Source: JAYPHU01 sp038127535 (lineage in GTDB: Bacteria > Pseudomonadota > Alphaproteobacteria > Rhodospirillales > UBA2165). Taken from it: a DNA stretch of 64,000 nucleotides. Shown here piece by piece: positions 36,801-45,941 of the stretch; positions within the stretch are counted from its first letter, which is position 1, and every line of letters begins with the position of its first letter. The stretch lies in the NCBI GenBank assembly GCA_038127535.1, contig JAYPHU010000012.1:1-64000 (forward strand), given 5' to 3'. The notes below the pieces were generated by a model. The model was not told the origin of the DNA and made no database searches. It saw only the letters and a list, made by a program, of their open reading frames with translations. The translations under genes and the position numbers were made by a program.

Positions 36801-37422
36801 CGACGGCTGCTTGGAGCCCATCGATCTGGTGATCCCAGAGGGCTGTCTGTTGAGCCCCAAGTATCCGGCCGCCGTGGTTGCGGGCAATGTGGAGACCTCC
36901 CAGGCGGTTACGTCGGCCTTGTTCGGCGCGACCGGTGTACTGTCGGCGGGCCAGACCACCATGAACAACATCACCTTCGGCAACGCGCGGCATCAGTACT
37001 ACGAGACCGTCTGCGGCGGCTCCGGCGCGGGCGACGGCTTCAACGGCACCGATGCGGTGCACACCCATATGACAAACACGCGGCTGACCGATCCGGAGAT
37101 ACTGGAATCGCGCTTCCCGATCCTGCTGGAAGATTTCCATATCAAGGCCGGCAGCGGCGGTGTGGGCAAATATCACGGCGGCAACGGCGCGATCCGGCGG
37201 CTCAGGTTCCTGGAAGCCATGACCGCCTCCATCGTCTCCTCAAGCCGGGAGAACGCGCCGTTTGGGCTGAACGGCGGCGGCGCGGCCGCGCCCGGCAAAA
37301 ACTATGTGGACCGCGTGGACGGCAGCCGCACGGAGATGAAAGGCGCGGATCAGTCGGAGCTCAATCCGGGGGATGTGCTGGTGGTGGAAACGCCCGGCGG
37401 CGGCGGCTTCGGCCAAAGCTAG
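33814..37422 (+). CDS. Fused HyuA-HyuB hydantoinase / 5-oxoprolinase
   Basis: A 1202-residue ATP-dependent amidase-type enzyme with both halves in one chain, as in 5-oxoprolinases. Residues 1 to about 690 are HyuA: the N-terminal ATPase motif FWIDRGGTFTDIVARRPDG, VKMGTTVATNALLERKG, SGPAGGVVGAVGTS, GFDMGGTSTDVS and GGGSILFFDG. From about 695 HyuB follows: VFNNLFMSVAEQMGAVLSNTA, NAPYNGGTHLPDITVITP, SRGHHADVGGITPGSIPA and AVVAGNVETSQ, ending in ETPGGGGFGQ. It hydrolyses 5-oxoproline or a hydantoin with ATP. Its place after the TRAP genes suggests that a lactam or hydantoin is imported and opened. Confidence 0.92.
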   Translation: MTTTHDTQWQFWIDRGGTFTDIVARRPDGALVTEKLLSEDPGRYTDAAIEGIRRLLELNDGEAIPAEAIRAVKMGTTVATNALLERKGEKTLLVTTRGFRDALRIGYQNRPDLFALEIILPEQLYSDVLEVHERVGAEGEVLTPLDDAHARAGLQAAFDQGYRAAAIVFMHGYRYTDHEARVAAIAREIGFTQISVSHEASPLMKLVSRGDTTVVDAYLSPILRRYVDQVAGELGDAPLMFMQSNGGLTDARLFRGKDSILSGPAGGVVGAVGTSAIAGYDRIIGFDMGGTSTDVSHYAGTYERAFETQVAGVRLRSPIMQIHTVAAGGGSILFFDGARFRVGPDSAGADPGPACYGKGGPLAVTDANVLLGRIQPEHFPKVFGPEGNAPLDVDIVRQKFADLAKEVSQATGEAKTPKEIAAGFLTIAVENMANAIKKISVQRGYDVTRYALTCFGGAGGQHACQIADTLGMETILIHPLAGVLSAYGMGLAEVRALREAAVELELSAGIASEMKSAVSDLEAAAQAELEDQAIVSDKIAISRRARIRLAGTDTPLEIDFNDVSEMEATFHEAHRRQFGFADTGRGLIVESLAVEAAGTMDVPPAVELPASTGGDPEPLSKAEAYLDGAPAETPVFDRAALQPGNEITGPAIIIDPTGTTVLEPGWQAELNTYGHLVLTRAVPRPKRQAIGTDADPVMLEVFNNLFMSVAEQMGAVLSNTASSVNIKERLDFSCAIFDTDAGLIANAPHLPVHLGSMGEAVRAVIDQRRATMKPGDVFALNAPYNGGTHLPDITVITPIFDEAGEELLFYVASRGHHADVGGITPGSIPAFSHTVKEEGVLIDNFQLVSEGRLLEDDLRVLLGSGKYPARSPDQNVADFKAQIAANEKGIQELRNMVQMFGLDVVRAYMGHVKDNAAESVRRVLDALPNGSFNLPLDHGGQINVHISVDKTQRRATVDFTGTSAQSDTNFNAPSAICRAAVLYVFRVLVRDDIPLNDGCLEPIDLVIPEGCLLSPKYPAAVVAGNVETSQAVTSALFGATGVLSAGQTTMNNITFGNARHQYYETVCGGSGAGDGFNGTDAVHTHMTNTRLTDPEILESRFPILLEDFHIKAGSGGVGKYHGGNGAIRRLRFLEAMTASIVSSSRENAPFGLNGGGAAAPGKNYVDRVDGSRTEMKGADQSELNPGDVLVVETPGGGGFGQS

Positions 37423-37428
37423 GCGAAG

Positions 37429-38709
37429 TTACTTCGGCGGGTTTTCCAGCAGATCGGCCAGAAGCCGGCGGCGTGCGCTGACGTAAAGCAACACGGCAAT
37501 GAACACGGCGGTTACCATCAACAGCGCATCCTGAAAACCCGCCAGGCTGGACAAAGCCCCCAGGATCATCGCGCCGGTCGGCAAGCCGCCCCGCATGACA
37601 ATGCCCCATAGCCCCATGACCCGGCCCCGCATCTCGCCGCGAATAGCGGTCTGGATCAGCACCTGACCGTTGATGCTGGGATAGGTAATGGCGAATCCCA
37701 TAGCGGCGGCGAGGCCCACGGCAATCCAGAAATCCTTGTTGTAGGCGAACCAAATCTGCAGCAGCACATCCACCGCCAGGAGCAAGATCATGATCTTGAT
37801 CGCGCCTTTCACCTTGGAAAAATTCGCCACCGCCAAGGAGCCCAAAACGGCCCCAATGCCGGTCGCCGTCGTCAGGATCGTGAGCCCGTCCACACCCCTG
37901 TTAAAGATATCCTCGGAAATGCCGGCGAACAGCTCCCGGAACGGCCGCATGCAGAGCGCCGCCATCAGCATCAAAAACAGATAGGTCTGGAGCCCTTCGG
38001 TGTCGGCGATATAGCTGAGCCCCCGGCGGAAATCGTCAAAGAAACTGCCGCCCCTGGACCGGTTCTCCAGCGTCTCGTCGTTCAATTTGATCAAGGACAA
38101 GGCAATCAGATAGCTGAGGAAGGTGAGGGAATTAAAGGCGATGGCGTAGCCGTATTTGTCATTGGGCAGAATAAACGCAGCAAAGATCAGGGCGGCTACC
38201 ATCGGCCCGATAAACTGCGCCAGATTAAACAGAGTCGCACTGATGCCGAGGGCCGCCGACAGGTCTTCGCGTGGCACCAGATTGGGCGCCATGCCGAGGC
38301 GTACCGGCGTCCAGAAGCCTTCAACCACGCCGCTCAGCATCATCAGGGCAATCAAAATCGGCAGAGTGATCTGATCGGTCAGGATCAGCACCGCCAGCAT
38401 CCCGGCCACAATCATCGAGCCGATCTGAGTCAGTTTCGCCAGCCAAAGACGTTCCACCCTGTCCGCATAAGTGCCGGCCAAAGGCATCACGAAGACGGTC
38501 ACCAATCCTTCGGCAAACGCCACCGCGCCCAGCCAGGCATAGGACTCGGTCAGCGACCAGGTCAGGCCCTGCACGGCTACCCGCTGCACCCACAGCCCGA
38601 TATTGGAAAACCAGCCGAAGATGGCATAGAGCGTGTAGTCCCGGTGCCGTAGCGCGCGGCCCATGCCATGGGTCGATAGGAAACCGATAAGAGAATTCAT
38701 GCGGCTCAT
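37429..38709 (-). CDS. MFS transporter (EntS-like), second of a tandem pair
   Basis: A 426-residue major-facilitator protein of the MFS_3/EntS group with about 12 helices. Features are GMGRALRHRDYTLYAIFGWFSNIGLWVQRVAVQGL, PLAGTYADRVERLWLAKLTQ (the loop 2-3 motif), TPVRLGMAPNLVPREDLSAALG and EMRGRVMGLWGIVMRG. These carriers export siderophores, drugs or metabolites. The start overlaps the stop of the upstream paralogue at 38706-38709 (ATGA). It is convergent with the oxoprolinase gene, 6 bases apart. Confidence 0.88.
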   Translation of the reverse strand: MSRMNSLIGFLSTHGMGRALRHRDYTLYAIFGWFSNIGLWVQRVAVQGLTWSLTESYAWLGAVAFAEGLVTVFVMPLAGTYADRVERLWLAKLTQIGSMIVAGMLAVLILTDQITLPILIALMMLSGVVEGFWTPVRLGMAPNLVPREDLSAALGISATLFNLAQFIGPMVAALIFAAFILPNDKYGYAIAFNSLTFLSYLIALSLIKLNDETLENRSRGGSFFDDFRRGLSYIADTEGLQTYLFLMLMAALCMRPFRELFAGISEDIFNRGVDGLTILTTATGIGAVLGSLAVANFSKVKGAIKIMILLLAVDVLLQIWFAYNKDFWIAVGLAAAMGFAITYPSINGQVLIQTAIRGEMRGRVMGLWGIVMRGGLPTGAMILGALSSLAGFQDALLMVTAVFIAVLLYVSARRRLLADLLENPPK

Positions 38710-39980
38710 GCGGCACGGGGATTAGGGTCCCCCTCCAAATCAGCGATCAAAGACTTCAAGCGCGGCAGAACGACGACAATCGCCGCCAGGCTGATGCACG
38801 CACCCAGCACGATCGGCAACTTCAGCCCGGTCCAAATGGACAAGGTTCCCATCAACAGCGCGCCGACCGCGGGGCAGGCCCGATAGGTCAACGCATAGAT
38901 GCTCATCACCCGGCCTCGGATGGATTCATCCACGGCGTTTTGGATCAATATCTGCGAGCCGTTAGCGGTGATGGCCATGGTCACGCCGGCAACCGCCGCG
39001 CTGACCAGACCAACCCAAAAGATGCCGGTGCCGGCGAAAACGAACAGGGACAGGCACGTGATGGTCAGGGTGATCAACGAAATTTTGGTCAGGCCTTGAG
39101 CCCGGCCATGGTTGGTCAGCCAGAACGCCCCGATGATGCCGCCTACGCCGATGGCGGACACCAGCATGCCCAGCCTCTCGGCATCCCCGGAGAAAATCTC
39201 TTCGGTGATGCCGGGCATCAGTTCCATAAACGCCCGGGAGAACGTGGCGGTCACCATGATCAGCAAAATCATCGGTCCGATGCTGGCGTGACCGGCGGCA
39301 TAGCGGAGCCCCTCTAAGATCTCCGCCACCAACCCGGACCGGCGATGAGAGCGGGGCTCCGTCGTGTTCAATTCAATATAGCTCAGGCCGACGGACAGGA
39401 TCGCCATCAGGAAAACGGCGATGGTGAATGAGATCGAGACACCAAGCCTGGCGAGAACAATACCCGCCAGGGCGGGACCGGCGAACCGGGTGACGTTGTA
39501 GAGCGCGGAGTTCAACCCCACCGCCGAGGTCAGGTCTTCCCGCGGCACCAGATTGGGCGCGATGGTCATGCGCACCGGTAAGTGGAAGGCCTGAATGATG
39601 CCTTGGACCGTCGCCAGGATTACTAGCCACCAAATATTGATCAAACCGGTATAGGTCAAAATGGCCAGCAGCGCCGACACGGCGACCATCATCAACTGCA
39701 GGAATTTCAGTAGCTTCAGCCGATCGACCCGGTCCACTAACGCGCCGGCCAAGGCTACCAGAACGAACAGCGGGGCAGACTCGGCGAAAGCGATCGCGCC
39801 GACCCAAAAAGCCAGCTCGGTAAGTTGATAGGCCAGATACCCGACGGTCAGACGCTGAAACCAGATACCCATCATGGACCCGAAATTGGTCAGGCAGAAA
39901 ATCCGGTAATCCCGGTGGCGCAGACCCCGGCCGATGCCGGATTCCATGAAACGCTCCGAAAATGTCTGTTTTTGCGTCAT
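38706..39980 (-). CDS. MFS transporter (EntS-like), first of a tandem pair
   Basis: A 424-residue 12-helix MFS protein clearly paralogous to the next gene: GIGRGLRHRDYRIFCLTNFGSMMGIWFQRLTVGYL, LVALAGALVDRVDRLKLLKFLQL, LPVRMTIAPNLVPREDLTSAVG and SIRGRVMSIYALTYRACP match the same positions. The tandem, overlapping arrangement suggests that the two arose by duplication and may act together, possibly as a heterodimeric exporter. The gene is divergent from the AsmA-like gene at 40257. Confidence 0.88.
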   Translation of the reverse strand: MTQKQTFSERFMESGIGRGLRHRDYRIFCLTNFGSMMGIWFQRLTVGYLAYQLTELAFWVGAIAFAESAPLFVLVALAGALVDRVDRLKLLKFLQLMMVAVSALLAILTYTGLINIWWLVILATVQGIIQAFHLPVRMTIAPNLVPREDLTSAVGLNSALYNVTRFAGPALAGIVLARLGVSISFTIAVFLMAILSVGLSYIELNTTEPRSHRRSGLVAEILEGLRYAAGHASIGPMILLIMVTATFSRAFMELMPGITEEIFSGDAERLGMLVSAIGVGGIIGAFWLTNHGRAQGLTKISLITLTITCLSLFVFAGTGIFWVGLVSAAVAGVTMAITANGSQILIQNAVDESIRGRVMSIYALTYRACPAVGALLMGTLSIWTGLKLPIVLGACISLAAIVVVLPRLKSLIADLEGDPNPRAA

Positions 39981-40256
39981 TGGTTACTGCCGCCACAATC
40001 CTGACACGATCCCGCGATAGGGTCACATTACTGTAAATCTGTCCCTGCCCTGAGAGGCGGTGCAAGAGCGGCCGAGGCCAAGTCATTTTCCAATAGGGAA
40101 AGCGGCGAACCGCCAGTGCAAACGATAGCCCTCCGTTGGTATCCGAACAACATTATTGTGATCACCACCACAGACAAACCGTAGGATTTGATCCAGCATG
40201 CCCCGCACTCTAATATCGTCCGCGGCCTGCCCATTACCCCCGTTGAGGAAACATTT

Positions 40257-43200
40257 GTGAAGAAGCTTTTGATCTCGATCGTTTTGGTTCTTGTGGCGTT
40301 GGCCGGCGCCGTGATTGCCGCCCCCAACTTCGTCGACTGGAACAAATACCGGGATGAGATTACTAGCCGGGTCAAGGACGCGACCGGCCAGGATATTGAG
40401 ATACGCGGCGACATCAAAATTGCCATCCTCCCGTCGCCGGCTGTGGTGGTCGAGGATGTTCATGTGGCGAATGTAGAGGGGGCCTCGGACGCGGATATCG
40501 TGTCTCTCGGTTCTCTTGAGGTCCATGTCGCACTCGCGCCGCTGGTCAACAAGAACCTGCAGGTCATCCGCATCAAATTGGTGAAGCCGGTGGTCAATCT
40601 GGAAATTTTCACCAAGGACCGGGCCAACTTTGACATTTTCACAAACCCGCCGGCTAAACCTGCGGCAGGCGGGGTGACGCCGCCGGCCAACCCCGCACCT
40701 TCAGGCAATACGTCCGCCACAGGTCTGCCCGCCGATGTGGGCGGCTTTGCGCTCAGGGTTGATAGTTTCGTCGTCGAAAACGGGTCCCTGAACTACCGGG
40801 ACCGCACGTCGGGCCAGGTTGAACAGGTCAAAAGCCTGAACGGCCGGTTCCGCATGGTCTCTTTGAACGGCCCCATGGATGCAGAAGGCAGCGTCGTGGT
40901 GCGCGGCATCCCCCTTAGTTTCTCCGCCGATATAGGCGAGATCGTGGAAAAGCGGACCCTGCCGTTCCGCCTTGCCGTCACGGTCATCCCCGGCGATGTC
41001 AAAACCCGATTTAACGGCGCGGTCAGCGGCATCGATAAACAGCCGCGGCTGAAGGGCCAACTGGCCATCGACGGGGCCAACTTACGGGAATTTGCCGCCG
41101 GCGTGGCCGATGGCGCAGCCCTGCCGGACATGCTGGCCAAACCGTTCAGCCTGCTGGCCAACGTCGCCGCCACGGAAAAACTGGCTGAGATGAGCGGGCT
41201 GGGTTTCGAGCTCAACGGCTCCAAGGGCACGGGCCGGGTCAGTTTGGAGATGGGTAAAACCATCGACCTGGATGTCGGCCTGACGCTCAACAAATTTGAT
41301 CTGGACCGGCTGCTCGCACCCGCCCCCGCCGCGCCCAAGACCGGCAAACAAGACGCCGCTGCGACGGCTACGGATCAGGGGCAGGCATCGTTGAGCCTGG
41401 GCGCCCGGCCGTCAGCGGTGAAACCCGCCTCAGGATCGACAGGTTTGGCGGCGCTGCCGGCCAATCTGAACGCCACCGTCAATCTCGGCATTGAGGCCCT
41501 GACCTATAACCGGCAAGCCATCCGTCAGGCCAAGTTCAACGCGGACCTGTCGAACCGGGAACTGACGCTCAACCAGGTTTCGGCGCTCTTGCCCGGCAAT
41601 TCGGACGTGGCTTTGTTCGGCTTTGTCTCACAGGACGGCGATAAGGCGCAGTTCGACGGGTCGGTTGATTTCTCCACCAACGACCTGCGCTCACTCCTGG
41701 ACTGGGCGGGCGTGAAGGTAGACGGCATTGCTCAGGATCATCTCCGCAAGCTTTCCATCGCGGCCAAAGTCTCCGGCAATCCGGACAGTGTCTCCCTCAC
41801 CGAAATTCAGACCCAGGCCGACAATACGAAACTGACTGGCGCGGCGACGGTCGCGCTCCGCGCCCGGCCATCCATCGGCGCCAACATCGCCATTGACCGG
41901 GTCAATCTGGACGCTTATCTGCCGAAAGCCGCCGCCCCGGCAGCGGTATCAAGTTCGAAACCGTCCCCCTCGGCCTCCGGCGCACAGCCCGCCAAGCCGG
42001 CCGCTGCGGCTCCTGCCGCCAATCCGCTGGCCGTCCTCGGCGCTTTGGGCGGGGTCGACTTCAATCTCAAGGCCAAGCTGGGCAGCCTGACTTTCCAGGA
42101 TCAGCGGGTCAGCGGCATTAGTGTCGATTCAATCCTGGTCAACGGCGACCTGACTTTCAAGGACTGCTCGGTCCGCAACTTCGCCGGGGTGAGCGCCAAG
42201 GTCAAAGGCGGCATCACCGGACTACGGTCTACCGGTGGCGCGCCCGATCCGGCCTTCAAGGATTTCAATGTTTCCCTCTTCGGCAAGTCTCTGGCGCGAC
42301 TGTTCAAGATCAGTGGCATCACCCCGCCGGTGTCGCCGGCCAAACTGGGTCCGGTTTCGGTTTCCACCACCCTGAACGGAAAGCCCGCCGAGCTGCGTCT
42401 GGCCTCTTTGGTGAACGCCACCGGTGGACAGTTTTCCATGAACGGGACGGCGAGCGGGCTGACCGGACTGCCCACCTTCAACGGCCAAATTCGGCTCACC
42501 CACAAGGACTTCGACCGGGTACTGTCTCTGCTGAACGTAGTTTACCGTCCGGCCTCGGGCAAGTTCGGTCCGATCGATGTGGCCGGTAAAATTTCCGCCA
42601 ATCCGGGCGGCGTCGCCATGACCAGCCTGGCCGGTGAAGCGGCCGGGGTGAAGTTCGCGGGCGACGCCGGCGTACAGTGGCTGGGTCCCCGTCCGGCCAT
42701 CACCGCCGATCTGAAGACCGGCACCCTGAATATCAATAACCTGCTACCGAAGACCAATACGGCTAAACGATCAAGCGGAACCCGCGTCGCGGCATCCTCG
42801 AATTCACGAAGCAGCCGCCGCGCCTCGGCTCCAAGGGAAGGTGGACGCTGGTCGACGGAGCCCATTGATCTCTCCGCGCTGATCACGTTTGACGCCAATG
42901 TGGGCCTCTCCTCGCCCAAGGTCATCTATGACAAGGCGAGCGTGGAAAACCTCATCCTGGCCGGCGTATTGAAGAACGGCATCCTGGATGTGCGCCGGCT
43001 TACCGGCAACATGTTAGGCGGCGACGTAAAAATGGACGCCAAGGTCATCGCCTCCCAAGGCAGCGGTCAGTATCAGACCCGGTTCTCCGTCTCCCGGCTG
43101 AGCGTACCGGCGGCGCTCACCGTCTACGGCAACCGTTCCTTGAAATCCGGCACCATGGAGCTGGTGGGCGATTTCCGCACCAGCGGGCGCTCCGAAGCGG

Positions 43201-43865
43201 ATATGATCGCGGCGCTCAACGGCAACGGCTCCCTGGCCCTCACTAATATTGATGTTAGTTCCGGCGCCGCCAAAGGTTCCTCCTTCTCCGGCGTCACGGG
43301 TCTCTTGGGCTCCCTCTACGGATTTGCCAGGAAGCTCGGCGGCAAGACCGGCCGGGATGTGGCTGATCTTCGCGGCAATTTCCGGATGGACAAGGGCATC
43401 GCCAGCTTCGACGATTTGACCCTGGTCTCCGGCATCGGCAACGGCTCCGCCAAGGGCGTCGTCGATCTGGCCAATTGGCAAACCAACACCTCGGGCCAGC
43501 TTCAGCTCTCTGACAATCTGGTACTCCAATTGCTGACGAAGTCGTCGGGCCCCCGGCTGATCCCGTTCCAGGTCTCGGGCCGCATGGATGCCCCGAACGT
43601 CAAACTGGACACCAGCGCGTTCACCAGCGGCATCCGGGTGCCGGGTGTGCTGGACAAGAAGATCGAGAAGCTCAAACAGAAGAAAGGCGTGGGCCAGGTT
43701 CTGAACAAGATTTTCCCCGGCGCTCAACCCGCACCGGCGGCCACCCAAAGCGGTTCCTCAACCGGCGCGCCGCCACCTCAGCAACCGCCACAACAAGAAC
43801 CGACCCAGCAAAAGATCAAGCCGGAAGATGTTCTGAAAGGAATACTCCGGGGGCTTACTCGCTGA
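40257..43865 (+). CDS. AsmA-family envelope protein
   Basis: A 1202-residue protein with one N-terminal membrane anchor (LLISIVLVLVALAGAVIAAPNFVDWN) and a long periplasmic beta-groove domain. The AsmA N-terminal motif (YRDEITSRVKDATGQDIEIRGDI, LPSPAVVVEDVHVAN) and the C-terminal AsmA_2 domain (GDVKMDAKVIAS, SGTMELVGDFRTSGRSEADMIAALNGNGSLALTNID, FDDLTLVSGIGNGSAKGVVDL) are clear. Ala/Pro-rich linkers interrupt the middle (about residues 140-165, 565-600). It ends with a Gln/Pro tail. AsmA proteins transport or constrain phospholipids at the outer membrane. GTG at 40257 follows GAGGA; a longer in-frame leader exists but has no homologous look. Confidence 0.9.
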   Translation: MKKLLISIVLVLVALAGAVIAAPNFVDWNKYRDEITSRVKDATGQDIEIRGDIKIAILPSPAVVVEDVHVANVEGASDADIVSLGSLEVHVALAPLVNKNLQVIRIKLVKPVVNLEIFTKDRANFDIFTNPPAKPAAGGVTPPANPAPSGNTSATGLPADVGGFALRVDSFVVENGSLNYRDRTSGQVEQVKSLNGRFRMVSLNGPMDAEGSVVVRGIPLSFSADIGEIVEKRTLPFRLAVTVIPGDVKTRFNGAVSGIDKQPRLKGQLAIDGANLREFAAGVADGAALPDMLAKPFSLLANVAATEKLAEMSGLGFELNGSKGTGRVSLEMGKTIDLDVGLTLNKFDLDRLLAPAPAAPKTGKQDAAATATDQGQASLSLGARPSAVKPASGSTGLAALPANLNATVNLGIEALTYNRQAIRQAKFNADLSNRELTLNQVSALLPGNSDVALFGFVSQDGDKAQFDGSVDFSTNDLRSLLDWAGVKVDGIAQDHLRKLSIAAKVSGNPDSVSLTEIQTQADNTKLTGAATVALRARPSIGANIAIDRVNLDAYLPKAAAPAAVSSSKPSPSASGAQPAKPAAAAPAANPLAVLGALGGVDFNLKAKLGSLTFQDQRVSGISVDSILVNGDLTFKDCSVRNFAGVSAKVKGGITGLRSTGGAPDPAFKDFNVSLFGKSLARLFKISGITPPVSPAKLGPVSVSTTLNGKPAELRLASLVNATGGQFSMNGTASGLTGLPTFNGQIRLTHKDFDRVLSLLNVVYRPASGKFGPIDVAGKISANPGGVAMTSLAGEAAGVKFAGDAGVQWLGPRPAITADLKTGTLNINNLLPKTNTAKRSSGTRVAASSNSRSSRRASAPREGGRWSTEPIDLSALITFDANVGLSSPKVIYDKASVENLILAGVLKNGILDVRRLTGNMLGGDVKMDAKVIASQGSGQYQTRFSVSRLSVPAALTVYGNRSLKSGTMELVGDFRTSGRSEADMIAALNGNGSLALTNIDVSSGAAKGSSFSGVTGLLGSLYGFARKLGGKTGRDVADLRGNFRMDKGIASFDDLTLVSGIGNGSAKGVVDLANWQTNTSGQLQLSDNLVLQLLTKSSGPRLIPFQVSGRMDAPNVKLDTSAFTSGIRVPGVLDKKIEKLKQKKGVGQVLNKIFPGAQPAPAATQSGSSTGAPPPQQPPQQEPTQQKIKPEDVLKGILRGLTR

Positions 43866-44569
43866 CGTCTTGCCCCTGGGCCCATTTGGCGACCCGGTCG
43901 ATCCAAAAAGCTTGCGGCGTATAAAAAAGCCCGTGGCCCTCACCGGTTTTCAAAACGATTTCCCGAAATTCGGTATGACTGGCCTGGGATATCGCCGCAT
44001 CATAGGAACCGGAAATCTCGTCTTCGGCATCATACATGCTTAAAAAAAAACCGCCCCTGAATTTGTGGGCCAATCCGCTGAGCAACCCGCCGAAACCGCC
44101 GGCCGAATTGTGGACCCACCCCGCAGCCGGCCAAATTGACGAAATTCACTTTGGGGTTCTGAATTTGGGATGAGGCAATCAGCGTCATCATGCCGCCCTT
44201 CGAATGCCCGCCCACGGTAATTTGAGTTGCGGGCACCCCGGCGCTGAAAAGCTGTTTGACGAGCTGAGCCACGCCCGCGGTATATGCCGGCGGACGCACT
44301 CGGTCCTCCCGCACTTCGCCGATGACTTACAGCCCCTTGGCTCGAAAGGCATCGAGAATTTCGTCAAATTCGTGGCGCTTTCCGTATTTAGGATGTTCCC
44401 TGCTCTGGCCGTGCATTTCCGGCCATCCCCCATGCAAATAAATCAGATAGCGTTTCGCCGGATCAATTTTGGCGGGCAATTGACCCTGGGCGGAAACAGG
44501 CGCCGATCCGGACAGGATCCAAGCGACGGCAAACAGGTTCAGCAAAACAACGCGTGTTAAAACATGCAT
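43855..44569 (-). pseudogene. Secreted alpha/beta hydrolase, broken by TAA and a one-base insertion
   Basis: The gene starts at ATG 44569 with a signal peptide (VVLLNLFAVAWILSGSAPVSA), then RYLIYLHGGWPEMHG (oxyanion region) and DEILDAFRAKGL. TAA at 44327-44329 breaks the frame, which then continues with VIGEVREDRV and VGGHSKGGMM, the GxSxG nucleophile elbow. A frameshift follows: CCCC at 44119-44122 (plus strand) has one C too many, since removing it gives NLAGCGWVHNSAGGFGG. The last part holds MYDAEDEISGS (acid) and GEGHGLFY (catalytic His). All catalytic residues survive, so the damage is recent or a sequencing artefact. It overlaps the end of the AsmA-like gene slightly. Confidence 0.8.
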
Positions 44570-44581
44570 GTTCTCCTCCTC

Positions 44582-44815
44582 CTATTTTAAAGGTGGGGAC
44601 TCTTTAAGCGCGGTCAAGACGTAAACCCGTAAGGCGCTCGACAGATTGCCGGAGCGGGCGTCATCGATCTCCGCCACCAGCTTGCCCAGGGAAAGTCCAC
44701 GCCGGGCGGCGATCAGCTTTAACTCGCGCCAAAACGCGTCTTCCAGGGAAACGCTGGTCCGGTGACCGGAAATCAAAACCGAATGCTTTCGGATCGTGCT
44801 GGGATCATCCGCCAT
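44582..44815 (-). CDS. Ribbon-helix-helix (RHH_4) protein
   Basis: A 77-residue DNA-binding-type protein of the RHH_4 family common in alphaproteobacteria. The conserved core is KHSVLISGHRTSVSLEDAFWRELKLIAARRG, followed by LSLGKLVAEIDDAR and LSSALRVYVLTAL. It probably acts as a dimeric transcription regulator; the target is not known. It is preceded by cobD on the same strand, with 19 bases between. Confidence 0.85.
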   Translation of the reverse strand: MADDPSTIRKHSVLISGHRTSVSLEDAFWRELKLIAARRGLSLGKLVAEIDDARSGNLSSALRVYVLTALKESPPLK

Positions 44816-44834
44816 CGGACACGCGTCGTCGGCC

Positions 44835-45893
44835 TTACGTCAGCCGCCAGGCGGTCAGCGCGCCGACAAGCGCGCCGTTGAGCAGGCAGGCGACACCAAA
44901 CAGGTACAGCCCCCGGCCGACATCCCGGGGCGTCGCCATGGCGGTGCCGTCGCCGATCCAGGATTCATGGACGTTTTCCTGGGCAAACCTTCGCGGCCCG
45001 GCCAAGGTCAGGCCCAAGGCCCCGGCCATCGCCGCCAACGGCCAGCCGATATTGCGGGACCGGTGCTTGCCCGCATCCCGGAACATGATCACCAGTGATT
45101 TTGCCGGGCTGACCGTGGGCACAAACAATGACGCGACCAACACGAACAGGCCGGACAGCAGCGCCGGTACAAATAGCAAAATATCGTTAAGCCGCGCCGC
45201 GGTGAATCCGAACGCCCGGTACTTCACCGTCTTTCGGCCGATCCGGCTATCGAGAATGGAATTCGCCTTGAAAATCAAAAGGCCGGGAAAGCCGAAGAGC
45301 ACATACCAGAACACCGGGCCCAACACGCCGGCGGCCAGAGTCTCCGCGCAGGCTTCGATCCCGGTACGCGCCACATTGTGGGCGTCCATTTTTTCCACCG
45401 ACTCGCTGGTCAGCGGCGCCAGGGATTGCCGCGCTGTTTCCACCCCGTCGTCCCGGAGCGCCTTACCGATCTTCCTGACCTGGGCGTAGGTGCCCCGCTG
45501 GTCGATCAACATCATGATCAACAGCGCTTCGAAGGCCCAGAACATGGGGATCGTCTGAGACAGAAACGCCACCGTCCAGCCGAATACCACGCAGACCAGC
45601 ACTAGCAGGAGAGTAAAAACCGCACCGCGCACCGCCCGGTCGGTCTGTGACCGGGTTTCCCGGTTCAGTTTGCGATCGCACCAGTCGGCGTAAGCAGTCA
45701 GCAGCCGCATCGGATGCACGCTCAAGTCCTTCAGCGCGTTCCATTGACCCGCATAGGCCTCGACCACCATCGCCAGCAACAGCAAAATCAGCGGATCGAA
45801 GCCGCCCGGCCGGTCCATAATGCCGAACAGTCCCATGGCGGCAGAATGAGCGGGATACGGCCCGCCGTCAATCTTCTGGCTGGTCTTGATCAC
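44835..45893 (-). CDS. cobD: Adenosylcobinamide-phosphate synthase CobD/CbiB
   Basis: A 352-residue inner-membrane protein that attaches aminopropanol (or its phosphate) to adenosylcobyric acid in the late cobalamin pathway. The family pattern is visible though divergent: helices FDPLILLLLAMVVEAYAG and FTLLLVLVCVVFGWTVAFL, then LTSESVEKMDAHNVARTGIEACAETLAAGVLGPVFWYVLFGFPGLLIFKANSILDS-type sequence, and RDAGKHRSRNIGWPLAAMAGALGLTLAGP. The start could also be the Met at residue 20. No other cobalamin genes are in the window, and it is grouped with an RHH regulator gene. Confidence 0.85.
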   Translation of the reverse strand: MIKTSQKIDGGPYPAHSAAMGLFGIMDRPGGFDPLILLLLAMVVEAYAGQWNALKDLSVHPMRLLTAYADWCDRKLNRETRSQTDRAVRGAVFTLLLVLVCVVFGWTVAFLSQTIPMFWAFEALLIMMLIDQRGTYAQVRKIGKALRDDGVETARQSLAPLTSESVEKMDAHNVARTGIEACAETLAAGVLGPVFWYVLFGFPGLLIFKANSILDSRIGRKTVKYRAFGFTAARLNDILLFVPALLSGLFVLVASLFVPTVSPAKSLVIMFRDAGKHRSRNIGWPLAAMAGALGLTLAGPRRFAQENVHESWIGDGTAMATPRDVGRGLYLFGVACLLNGALVGALTAWRLT

Positions 45894-45941
45894 CCCGGCA
45901 GAGCAACGTAAGAGTGGGCGCGATTGGAGAGACGTTTCATC

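Noticed and set aside
30628..40146. GTTGGTATCCGA present in two intergenic regions (30628 and 40135), possibly a shared operator
   Set aside because: A 12-base match between two places is expected by chance in 64 kb, and it is not palindromic.
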